Source: Salvelinus alpinus (taxonomy: Eukaryota > Chordata > Actinopteri > Salmoniformes > Salmonidae). Taken from it: a stretch of 64,000 nucleotides of DNA. The notes under the pieces were generated by a model, which saw only the letters and a program-made list of their open reading frames with translations, did not search any database and was not told the origin of the DNA. Location of the stretch: assembly GCF_045679555.1 (NCBI RefSeq), contig NC_092091.1, positions 71,407,435 through 71,471,434 of the forward strand, given 5' to 3'. This document shows, in pieces, positions 32,183-40,893 of the stretch (positions are counted from its first letter, which is position 1; every line of letters begins with the position of its first letter). The translations under genes were made by a program, and so were the position numbers.

Positions 32183-33664
32183 CAGTCGTGGCCAAAAGTT
32201 TTGAGAATGTCACAAATATTAATTTTCACAAAGTCTGCTGCCTCAGTTTGTATGATGGCAATTTGCATATACTCCAGAATGTTATGAAGAGTGATCAGAT
32301 GAATTGTCGCAAAGTCCCTCTTTGCCATGCAAATGAACTGAATCCCCCAAATCATTTCCACTGCATTTCAGCCCTGCCACAAAAGGACCAGCTGACATCA
32401 TGTCAGTGATTCTCTCGTTAACACATGTGTGAGTGTTGACGAGGACAAGGCTGGAGATCACTCTGTCATACTGATTGAGTTCGAATAACAGACTGAAAGC
32501 TTCAAAAGGAGGGTGGTGCTTGAAATCATTGTTCTTCCTCTGTCAACCATGGTTACCTGCAAGGAAACACGTGCCGTCATCATTGCTTTGCACAAAAAGG
32601 GCTTCACAGGCGAGGATATTGCTGCCAGTAAGATTGCACCTAAATCAACCATTTATCGGATCATCAAGAACTTCAAGGAGAGCGGTTCAATTGTTGTGAA
32701 GAAGGCTTCAAGGTGCCCAAGAAAGTCCAGCAAGCGCCAGGACCGTCTCCTAAAGTTGTTTCAGCTGCGGTATCGGGGCACCACCAGTACAGAGCTTGCT
32801 CAGGAATGGCAGCAGGCAGGTGTGAGTGCATCTGCACACACTGTGAGGCGAAGACTTTTGGAGGATGGCCTGGTGTCAAGAAGGGCAGCAAAGAAGCCAC
32901 TTCTCTCCAGGAAAAACATCGGGGACAGACTGATATTCTGCAAAATGTACAGGGATTGGACTGCTGAGGACTGGGGTAAAGTTATTTTTTCTGATGAATC
33001 CCCTTTCTGATTGTTTGGGGTACCCGGAGAAAAGCTTGTCCGGAGAAGACAAGGTGAGCGCGACCATCAGTCTTGTGTCATGCCAACAGTAAAGGATCCT
33101 GAGACCATTCATGTGTGGGGTTGCTTCTCAGCCAAGGGAGTGGGCTCACTCACAATTTTGCCTAAGAACACAGCCATGAATAAAGAATGGTACCAACACA
33201 TCCTCCTAGAGCAACTTCTCCCAACCATCCAGGAACAGTTTGGTGACAAACAATGCCCTTTCCAGCATGATGGAGCACTTTGCCATAAGGCAAAAGTGAT
33301 AACTAAGTGGCTCGGGGAACAAAACATCAATATTTCGGATCCATGGCCAGGAAACTCCCCAGACCTTAATCCCATTGAGAACTTGTGGTCAATCCTCAAG
33401 AGGCGGGTGGACAAACAAAACCCCACAAATTCTGATAGGGTGGATTGCAGAGGTCTTGAAAAAGAAGGGGCAACACTGCAAATATTGACTCTTTGCATCT
33501 ACTTCATGTAATTGTCAATAAAAGCCTTTGACACTTATGAAATGCTTGTAATTATACTTCAGTATTCCATAGTAACATCTGACAAAAATATCTGAAGACA
33601 CTGAGACAGCAAACGTTGTGGAAATTAATATTTGTGTCATTCTCAAAACTTTTGGCCACGACTG
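32183..33664 (+). mobile_element. Tc1-like transposon (gtcgtggccaaaag family)
   Basis: The ends cagtcgtggccaaaagtttt and aaaacttttggccacgactg are perfect 20-bp inverted repeats. TA at 32181-32182 is shared with the Sleeping Beauty-type element, and TA at 33665-33666 closes the right side. It carries an almost complete transposase frame. Confidence 0.95.
32549..33511 (+). pseudogene. Tc1 transposase, one premature stop and a 3' deletion
   Basis: The frame from ATG 32549 (MVTCKETRAVIIALHKKG) is open to a single TGA at 33008-33010 inside SDESPF-stop-LFG. It then continues in the same frame. The catalytic set is visible: FSDES, FQHDGALCHKA and SPDLNPIENLW. TGA in place of CGA at this site would be a CpG-type C-to-T change. 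After PTNSDRV a deletion shifts the frame, so the C terminus is abnormal. Confidence 0.88.
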
Positions 33665-33675
33665 TATGTGATATA

Positions 33676-34016
33676 CACTGAGGGTACAAAACATTAAGAA
33701 CACCTTCCTAATATTGAGTCCCCTCCTATGTTGACTCCAATGCTTCCCACAGTTGTGTCAAGTTGGCTGGATGTCCTTTGGGTGGTGAACCGTTCTTAAT
33801 ACACGCAGGAAACTGTTGAGCGTGAAAAACCCAACAGCGTTGTGCCTGGCACCTACTACCATACCCTGTTCAAAGGTACTTCAATCTTTTGTCTTGCCCA
33901 TTCAATCTCTAAATGGTATACATACACAGTCCATGTCTCAATTGGCTCACCTGAATTCACCTGGTCAGTCTTTGTCATGGAAAGAGCAGGTGTTCATAAT
34001 GTTTTGTACACTCGGT
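33676..34016 (-). mobile_element. Deleted Tc1-like element (gtacaaaacatt family), copy E
   Basis: The ends cactgagggtacaaaacatt and aatgttttgtacactcggtg are inverted repeats. TA precedes the left end (33674-33675), and the right flank is TT, probably a mutated TA. The 341-bp interior is a remnant of the transposase gene on minus and matches 43319-43813 in the opposite orientation. Confidence 0.85.
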
Positions 34017-34195
34017 GTTCATGTAGCTATAGCAACTATGTGATATACATGTAGCTATAGCAACTATGTGACTGTTAGTTATTTATAATGAACAATGTGT
34101 ATTCCTTGAGGGTATGCTACTGTACAAGTAATTGCAATTCTGTCTCTTCTGTCTATCATGCATGTTTGATTCTGAGAGAGAAGGTTGACAGCACT
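34017..34195. repeat. Paralogous segment, inverted copy at 50575-50909
   Basis: Sequence from gtagctatagcaactatgtg through aacaatgtgtattccttgag to gagagagaaggttgacagca reappears reverse-complemented at 50575-50909. This copy lacks the MITE present in the other. It runs into the assembly gap. Confidence 0.75.
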
Positions 34196-34295
34196 NNNNN
34201 NNNNNNNNNNNNNNNNNNNNNNNNNNNNNNNNNNNNNNNNNNNNNNNNNNNNNNNNNNNNNNNNNNNNNNNNNNNNNNNNNNNNNNNNNNNNNNN
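34196..34295. other. Assembly gap, 100 N
   Basis: Exactly 100 N characters, a conventional placeholder for a gap of unknown size. The 3' LTR of the element at 34296-36798 is lost in it. Confidence 0.99.
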
Positions 34296-34329
34296 AAAAC
34301 AGGTCAGGAACGTGACAGAACCCCCCCCC

Positions 34330-36423
34330 TTAAGGTGCGAACTCCGAGCGCACCAGCACAAAGTCTAGGGGAGGGTCTGGGTGGGCGTCTGTCCACGGTG
34401 GTGGCTCCCGCGGTGGACGAGGACACCACTCCACCACTGTCTTTGTCCCCCTCCTTAGCGTCCTTCGAGTGGCGACCCTCGCCCACGACCTTGGCCTAAG
34501 AATCCTCCCCAAGGCCCCCACATGATTTAGGAGGTAGCTCAGAACAGAGAGGTAGCTCAGAACAGAGAGGTAGCTCAAGACAGAGAGGTAGCTCAGGACA
34601 GAGAGGTAGCTCAGGACAGAGAGGTAGCTCAGGACAGAGGGGCAACTCCGGACAAATGGCAGCTCCGGACTGAGTGGCAGCTCCGGACTGAGTGGCAGCT
34701 CCGGACTGAGTGGCAGCTCCGGACTGAGTGGCAGCTCCGGACTGAGTGGCAGCTCCGGACTGAGTGGCAGCTCCGGACTGAGTGGCAGCTCCGGACTGAG
34801 TGGCAGCTCATGACTGAGTGGCAGCTCATGACTGTAGGGCAGCTCATGACTGTAGGGCAGCTCATGACTGTAGGGCAGCTCATGACTGTAGGGCAGCTCA
34901 TGACTGTAGGGCTCTGGACGCTCATGGCAGGCTGACGGCTCTGGACGCTCATGGCAGGCTGACGGCTCTGGACGCTCATGGCAGGCTGACGGCTCTGGAC
35001 GCTCATGGCAGGCTGACGGCTCTGGACGCTCATGGCTCGCTGGCGGTTCTGGACGCTCATGGCTCACTGGCGGCTCTGGCAGATCCTGTCTGCTTAGCGG
35101 CTCTGGCAGATCCTGTCTGGTTAGCGGCTCTGGCAGATCCTGTCTGTTTGGCGGCTCTGGCAGATCCTGTCTGGTTGGCGGCTCTGGCAGATCCTGTCTG
35201 GTTGGCGGCTCTGGCAGATCCTGTCTGACGAATGGCTCTAGCGGCTCCTGACTGACTATCGGCTCTGACGGCTCGGGACAGACGGGCGGCTCTAATGGCT
35301 CGGGACAGACGGATGGCTCAGACGGCGCTGGGGAGACGGATGGCTCAGACGGCGCTGGGGAGACGGATGGCTCAGACGGCGCTGGGGAGACGGATGGCTC
35401 AGGCGGCGCTGGGGAGACGGATGGCTCCGATGGCGCTTGGCAGACGGCCAGCTCAGACGGCGTAGGGCAGACGGGCAGTTCAGGCGGCGTTAGGCAGACG
35501 GGCAGTTCAGGCGCCGCTGGGCAGACGGGCAGTTCAGGCACCGCTGGGCAGACGGCAGACTCTGGCCGGCTGAGACGCACTATAGGCCTGATGCGTGGTG
35601 CCGGAACTGGAGGTACCGGGCTGAGGGCACGCACCTCAGGGCGAGTGCGGGGAGGAGGAACAGGGCTCTGGAGATGCACTGGAAGCCTGGTGCGTGGTGT
35701 AGGGACTGGTGGTACTGGGCTGGGGCGGGAAGGTGGCGCCGGAAATACCGGACCGTGAAGGAGGACACGCGCTCTTGAGCACCGAGCCTCTCCAACCCTA
35801 CCAGGTTGAATGGTCCCCGTAGCCCTGCCAGTGCGGCGAGGTGGAATAGCCCGCACTGGGCTATGCAGGCGAACCGGGGACACCACCTGTAAGGCTGGTG
35901 CCATGTACGCCGGCCCGAGGAGACGTACTGGAGGCCAGATACGTAGGGCCGGCTTCATGGCACTCGGCTCGATGCCCAACCTAGCCCTCCCAGTGCGGCA
36001 AGGTGGAATAGCCCGCACTGGGCTAAGCACGCGTACTGGGGACACCGTGCGCTCCACCGCATAACACGGTGTCTGACCAGTACGACGCCCTCTCACTCCA
36101 CGGTAAGCCCGGGGAGTTGGCTCAGGTATCCAACCCGGCTTCGCCACACTCCCCTTTATCCCCCCCCCCAATAAATTTTTGGGTGAGCCTCTCGGGCTTC
36201 CAGCCTCTCGTACGTGCTGCCTCCTCAATCCACCGCTCCTGGGCTGTGGCTGCCTCCTTCTCCTCCCGAGAGCGGCGATTCTCACCAACCTTAGCCCAGG
36301 GTCCTTCTCCGTTGAATATTTGCTCCCAACTCCATTCCTCTTCTCTCCATTGCTTTGGTTCTTGCCGTCCTTCTCCAATCCGCTTGGTCCTGGTTTGGTG
36401 GGTGATTCTGTAACGGCTGTCAA
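34330..36423 (-). CDS. 697-codon Pro-rich repetitive frame inside the LTR element
   Basis: An uninterrupted minus-strand frame spans the whole interior of the LTR element. It has no early ATG: the frame enters from the LTR, and the first Met is well inside (EPSAMKPAL). The N-terminal part is Arg-rich (GRRRRQPQPRSGGLRRQ). The rest is Pro-rich with 9-residue repeats (RQDLPEPPT, HERPEPSAC) and 6-residue repeats (YSHELP, LSPELP, SVLSYL). I recognise no known domain. It could be a highly diverged gag-like product, or a frame kept open because repeat units are multiples of nine bases. Confidence 0.4.
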   Translation of the reverse strand: MTAVTESPTKPGPSGLEKDGKNQSNGEKRNGVGSKYSTEKDPGLRLVRIAALGRRRRQPQPRSGGLRRQHVREAGSPRGSPKNLLGGGIKGSVAKPGWIPEPTPRAYRGVRGRRTGQTPCYAVERTVSPVRVLSPVRAIPPCRTGRARLGIEPSAMKPALRIWPPVRLLGPAYMAPALQVVSPVRLHSPVRAIPPRRTGRATGTIQPGRVGEARCSRARVLLHGPVFPAPPSRPSPVPPVPTPRTRLPVHLQSPVPPPRTRPEVRALSPVPPVPAPRIRPIVRLSRPESAVCPAVPELPVCPAAPELPVCLTPPELPVCPTPSELAVCQAPSEPSVSPAPPEPSVSPAPSEPSVSPAPSEPSVSPAPSEPSVCPEPLEPPVCPEPSEPIVSQEPLEPFVRQDLPEPPTRQDLPEPPTRQDLPEPPNRQDLPEPLTRQDLPEPLSRQDLPEPPVSHERPEPPASHERPEPSACHERPEPSACHERPEPSACHERPEPSACHERPEPYSHELPYSHELPYSHELPYSHELPYSHELPLSHELPLSPELPLSPELPLSPELPLSPELPLSPELPLSPELPLSPELPLSPELPFVRSCPSVLSYLSVLSYLSVLSYLSVLSYLSVLSYLSVLSYLLNHVGALGRILRPRSWARVATRRTLRRGTKTVVEWCPRPPREPPPWTDAHPDPPLDFVLVRSEFAP
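34520..35440. repeat. Chained short tandem repeats (18- and 27-bp units) in the LTR element
   Basis: Successive blocks include gtagctcaggacagagag, ggcagctccggactgagt, ggcagctcatgactgtag, 27-bp gctctggacgctcatggcag-type units, ggctctggcagatcctgtct-type units and cagacggcgctggggagacg-type units. Each block keeps the same reading frame. Confidence 0.9.
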
Positions 36424-36798
36424 TGTCGTTCTCCTCCTCAGACGAGGAGGAGCATGGATCGGACCAAAATGCGGATTGGTAAGTATTCATGATTTAATGG
36501 CAAACCAGCAAACACTACAAATTAACAAAACAACAAACGTGACTAACCTGAAAACAGTCCTGTGTGGCCCAAACGCTGACACAGGAACAAACACCCACAA
36601 AACACCAGTGAAACCCTGGCTGCCTTAGTATGACTCTCAATCAGAGACAACGATACACACCTGTCTCTGATTGAGAATCATACCAGGCCGAACACAACAT
36701 CCCAACATAGAAAAACAAACATAGACAACCCACCCAACTCACGCCCTGACCAACTAAAATGAATACAAAACAAAGGAAAACAGGTCAGGAACGTGACA
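36409..36798 (-). repeat. 5' LTR of the Pro-rich element, about 390 bp
   Basis: The plus-strand ends are tgtaacgg and acgtgaca. It carries a hairpin (ctcctcctcagacgaggagg) near 36430-36455, like the solo LTR, and a tctcaatcagag/ctctgattgaga inverted pair near 36633-36680. Confidence 0.8.
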
Positions 36799-37067
36799 AA
36801 AACAATAAACGACACGTGAAATAACCAACCGAAACAGTTCCGTGTGGAACACACAGACACAGAAAATAAACACCCCAGGTGGAAAAAGGCTACCTGAGTA
36901 TGATTCTCAATCAGACACAACTAACGACACCTGCCTCTGATTGAGAACCATACCAGGCCAAACGTAAAACACAACATAGAAGAACGAACATAGACAACCC
37001 ACCCAACTCACGCCCTGACCATACTAAAACAAAGAAATAACAAAAGAACAAGGGTCAGAACGTGACA
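36799..37067 (-). repeat. Second, truncated LTR fragment of the same family
   Basis: It starts directly after the acgtgaca of the previous LTR and repeats its right-hand two thirds (tgattctcaatcag, acccaactcacgccctgacc, ending cagaacgtgaca). The hairpin end is missing. The arrangement suggests LTR-LTR recombination or insertion of one element into another. Confidence 0.75.
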
Positions 37068-37265
37068 GAGGCAGAGAGCGAGGCAGAGAGCGAGGCAGAG
37101 AGCGAGGCAGAGAGCGAGGCAGAGAGCGAGGCAGGGAGCGAGACAGGGAGCGAGACAGGGAGCGAGGCAGAGAGCGAGGCAGAGAGCGAGGCAGAGAGCG
37201 AGGCAGAGAGCGAGACAGGGAGCGAGGCAGAGAGAGACAGAGAGCGAGACAGAGAGCGAGAGAGA
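37068..37265. repeat. 12-bp tandem repeat (gcgaggcagaga), about 16 copies
   Basis: Units gcgaggcagaga alternate with gcgagacaggga. The array begins exactly at the end of the LTR fragment. Frames through it (ESEAESEA and similar) are an effect of the period. Confidence 0.92.
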
Positions 37266-37269
37266 CATG

Positions 37270-38003
37270 GTTCTTCTCTCTCGTACACCTTTCCAGTAAC
37301 TCCATCTTTAGGACGAGGAACGAAGGAAGACAGGAGCGAAAGAGAGAGGATGTCTAGGAGACATCCACATTGTGTGGCACGTCACTACCATCCCAACACT
37401 CACAGAAGCACATGATGAATATGACAGCAACCCCTAGGACACAAGCGTGAGGGAAACATCTATTCACATGGAAAACACATTTGTTTCCACGCTGTCGTCC
37501 TCATTCTGTCCCAACTGCCTCTGTTCATTCACTACACCCCTACAACCATTTCACCGCGTGCCTCTTAGAAAAACAATGTTGTAATTGATCGCAGCCAGGA
37601 CAGAAAGCAAACAGAGAGAGTTTGAATGGAGGGAAGAAAACACATTGTCATTACGAGCACATAAGCCTCATGCCTGAGTGCACTCTCAGCAGCAATGCTA
37701 TAGGAGCTTCCCTGACAGGCTAATTCAATGTTAACCGGGAAATAAATGTTAGCGCGAATCACAACGACGTTATTGAGGATGGCAAGGAGAGCCGAGTAAA
37801 GGAATCTCTAGTGTGTTCATCACAGAGCAGTGGTTCCCTGTGTCATTGATACACTCCCTAGTCTCGTTAGCATGCACTAACAGAGTAAACTGAACTGATG
37901 GGCCGCCATCCACACACCCACCCCTACTCTGTTAAGCCTGCAATTACCATACATGTAGGTTGGCATATAGCTGTACACACACAGACACACATACAGTACA
38001 CAC
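37270..38003. other. Intergenic spacer
   Basis: No gene, element boundary or RNA gene was recognised. Confidence 0.35.
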
Positions 38004-38143
38004 CAGTGGAGGCTGCTGAGGGGAGGAGGGCTCATGATAAAGGCTGGAGTGGAGTGAATGGGATGGTGTTTCATGTGGTTGATGCCGTTCCATTCACTCC
38101 ATTCCAGACGTTATGAGCTGTCCTCCCCTCAGCAGCCTCCGTG
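38004..38143. mobile_element. MITE with 20-bp perfect inverted repeats
   Basis: ggaggctgctgaggggagga at 38008-38027 is the exact reverse complement of 38121-38140. The middle holds a second pair built on ggagtggagtgaatgggatg and ccattcactccattcc, so the whole 140 bp is a compound palindrome. It is a very common type in salmonid genomes. Confidence 0.85.
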
Positions 38144-38799
38144 TTTCTGCTTTTAATTACCCACATTTTGGCAGGCTATTTGTTAGTCAGCTTGTCTATA
38201 ATTAGATATAATGACAAAAGAGAAGCTCTGTTTTCTTGAGAAGACTAAATTAACTCTTGCTCACCAGAATAACGTAATAAATCGATATGATGAATGCTTC
38301 AATGTAGTTGACATCGGTAAAGGTCTCTGTCATCTCCACTTATCCACGCCCCCCCCCCCCCCCAATAAAATGGGTTGTCTGTGCAGAATGTCCAGATGAC
38401 ATCAGTTGGAGCGGTTGTAAGGAAATAAAAGCTGAGGACATGTTTCTGATAAGATTTCAGTTGGGCTTGGATGCATCGCCTATTTTATGTGGTTTCAGTC
38501 ATGATAAAGATAGCACCTCTACAGACCGCTCTACAGACTGCATGCACATTCTCTCAAGATGTTGAAATAAATCAATCATATTTCTCCTGTTCCAGACTCA
38601 GAATTTAGCCTACATTTGGTGTATCATTTTACTGCAAGAAATGCTTCAAGGTGCAGGCTCTAACATTAAAGCTATGTGAAAGATTATAGACCTACAGTCA
38701 TGTCTCCATATTTCAATGTCCAGTTAACCCATCTGAACAGTAGGCAACAGTACCCTTGACGTGTCACAGACCTATTCCCTGTCTTATGACTGTCATTTT
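38144..38799. other. Spacer with a poly-C tract
   Basis: A C run lies at about 38348-38363. No gene is recognised. Confidence 0.35.
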
Positions 38800-38943
38800 G
38801 TATAAATGTGTACAGTGCCTCACAATCAGAACAGGGCAGCACGGCTGGCCCTTGGATGTACACAGAGAGCTAACATTAATAATATGCATGTCAATCTCTT
38901 CTGGCTCAAAGTGGAGGAGAGATTGACTTCATCACTACTTGTA

Positions 38944-40409
38944 AACTCAGCAAAAAATAAACATCCCTTGTTCAGGACCCTGTCTTTCAAAGATAATTTG
39001 AAAAAATCCAAATAACTTCACAGATCTTCATTGTAAAGGGTTTAAACACTGTTTCCCATGCTTGCTCAATGAACCATAAACAATTAATGAACATGCACCT
39101 GTGGAACGGTCGTTAAGACACTAACAGCTTACAGACGGTGGGCAATTAAGGTCACAGTTATGAAAACTTAAGAGGTCTTTCTACTGACTCTGAAAAACAC
39201 CAAAAGAAAGATGCCCAGGGTCCCTGCTCATCTGTGTGAATGTGCCTTAGGCATGCTGCAAGGAGGCATGAGGACTGCAGATGTGGATAGGGGAATACAT
39301 TGCCATGTTCGTACTGTGAGACACCTGAGACAGTGCTACAGGGAGACTGGACGGACAGCTGATCGTCCTCGCAGTGCCAGACCATGTGTAACAACACCTG
39401 CACAGGATCGGTACATCCGAACATCACACCTGCGGGACAGGTACAGGATGGCAACAACAACTGCCCGAGTTACACCAGGAATGCACAATCCCTCCATCAG
39501 TGCTCATACTGTCCGCAATAGGCTGAGAGAGTCTGGACTGAGGGCTTGTAGGCCTGTTGTAAGTCAGGTCCTCACCAGACATCACCGGCAACAATGTCAC
39601 CTATGGGCACAAACCCACCGTCGCTGGACCAGACAGGACTGGCAAAAAGTGCTCTTCACTGACGAGTTGCGGTTTTGTCTGACCAGGGGTGATGGTCGGA
39701 TTTACGTTTGTCGTAGAAGGAATGAGCGTTACACCGAGGCCTGTACTCTGGAGCGGGATCGATTTGGAGGTGGAGGGTCCGTCATGGTCTGGGGTGGTGT
39801 GTTACAGCATCATCGGACTAGGCTTGTTGTCATTGCAGGCAATCTCAGTGCTGTGTGTTACAGGGAAGACATCCTCCTCCCTCATGTGGTACCCTTCCTG
39901 CAGGCTCATCCTGACATGACCCTCCAGCATGACAATGCCACCAGCCATGCTGCTCAATCTGTGCGTGATTTCCTGCAAGACAGGAATGTCAGTGTTCTGC
40001 CATGGCCAGCGAAGAGCCCAGATCTCAATCCCCTGTTGGATTGGAGGGTGAGGGCTAGGGCCATTCCCCCCAGAAATGTCTGGGAACTTGCTGGTGCCTT
40101 GGTGGAAGAGTGGGGTAACATCTCACAGCAAGAACTGGCAAATCTGGTGCAGTCCATGAGGAGGAGATGCACTGCAGTACTTAATGCAGCTGGTGGCCAC
40201 ACCAGATACTGACTGTTTATTTTGATTGTGACCACCCTTTGTTCAGGGACACATTATTCCATTTCTGTTAGTGACGTGTCTGTGGAACTTGTTCAGTTTA
40301 TGTCTCAGTTGTTGAATCTTGTTATGTTCATACTAATATTTACACATGTTAAGTTTGCTGAAAATAAACGCAGTTGACAGTGAGAGAACGTTTCTTTTTT
40401 TGCTGAGTT
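38944..40409 (+). mobile_element. Tc1/mariner element (aactcagcaaaaaa family)
   Basis: The inverted ends aactcagcaaaaaa and ttttttgctgagtt have TA on both sides (38942-38943 and 40410-40411). It is inserted into the LINE fragment and carries a single long transposase frame. Confidence 0.92.
39211..40212 (+). CDS. Tc1-family transposase, 333 aa, open but missing the third catalytic acid
   Basis: The frame is open from ATG 39211 to TGA 40212. It has an N-terminal helix-turn-helix (about 1-110), first Asp at 151 (LFTDELRF) and second Asp at 241 (LQHDNATSHAA). The conserved SPDLNP block sits at 269-274. In this superfamily SPDLNP is followed by Ile-Glu and a His-x-Trp stretch. Here NP runs straight into LLDWRV, so about six codons including the DDE Glu (expected at about 276) are gone in frame. 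Asp277 is one position off and is unlikely to replace it. The protein should bind DNA but not cut it. Confidence 0.85.
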   Translation: MPRVPAHLCECALGMLQGGMRTADVDRGIHCHVRTVRHLRQCYRETGRTADRPRSARPCVTTPAQDRYIRTSHLRDRYRMATTTARVTPGMHNPSISAHTVRNRLRESGLRACRPVVSQVLTRHHRQQCHLWAQTHRRWTRQDWQKVLFTDELRFCLTRGDGRIYVCRRRNERYTEACTLERDRFGGGGSVMVWGGVLQHHRTRLVVIAGNLSAVCYREDILLPHVVPFLQAHPDMTLQHDNATSHAAQSVRDFLQDRNVSVLPWPAKSPDLNPLLDWRVRARAIPPRNVWELAGALVEEWGNISQQELANLVQSMRRRCTAVLNAAGGHTRY

Positions 40410-40893
40410 TATTTGTGAACGGTATTGACATGTTGAATGCACCCAGCTGTCTGTTTAAACTACTGGCACACAGCTCAGACACCCATGCATACCCCACAAG
40501 ACATGCCACCAGAGGTCTCTTCATACTCCCCAAGTCCAGAACAGACTATTTGAGGCGCACAGTACTACATAGAGCCATGACTACATGGAACTCTATTCCA
40601 CATCAGGTAACATCATGCACCTTATGGAACAGCGGGGACTGTGAAGCAACACAAACACAGGCACACACCATTACATACCCAAACTATACACACGTACACA
40701 TGGATTTTGTGTTGTAGCTATGTGATAGTAGAGTAGGGAACTGAGGGCACACACTTAATGTGTTGTGAAAGCTGTTGTGAATGTATTGTAATGTTTTTTA
40801 AATTGTATAACTGCCTTAATTTTGCTGGACCCAGGAAGAGTAGCTGCTGCATTGGCAACAGCTAATGGGATATTCTTAATAAATACAAATACA

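Larger units (their letters stand above)
34296..36798 (-). mobile_element. Non-autonomous LTR retroelement with a long Pro-rich frame
   Basis: Read on minus: 5' LTR at 36798-36409 (tgtcacgttcctgac to ccgttaca), internal region 36408-34318, a G-run polypurine tract just before the 3' LTR (plus strand gaaccccccccccttaagg type, near 34318-34336), then the start of the 3' LTR (34317-34296), cut by the gap. No reverse transcriptase, protease, RNase H or integrase motif is present in the 2.1 kb interior. No clear tRNA primer site was recognised next to the 5' LTR. Confidence 0.75.
38800..40893 (+). mobile_element. Non-LTR retrotransposon (LINE) 3' fragment, split by a Tc1 element
   Basis: Plus-strand text before the Tc1 reads QNRAARLALGCTQRANINN and WLKVEERLTSSLLV. 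After it comes FVNGIDMLNAPSCLFKLLAH, then YPTRHATRGLF and TVLHRAMTTWNSIP. This is the continuous C-terminal end of a LINE reverse transcriptase ORF, interrupted at 38944-40409. An AT-rich 3' tail ends near 40893 with aataaatacaaatacaaatg. Confidence 0.8.

Noticed and set aside
37008-37305. Ser/Leu/Ala and Glu/Ser repeat proteins
   Set aside because: They are frames through the 12-bp array that follows the LTR fragment.
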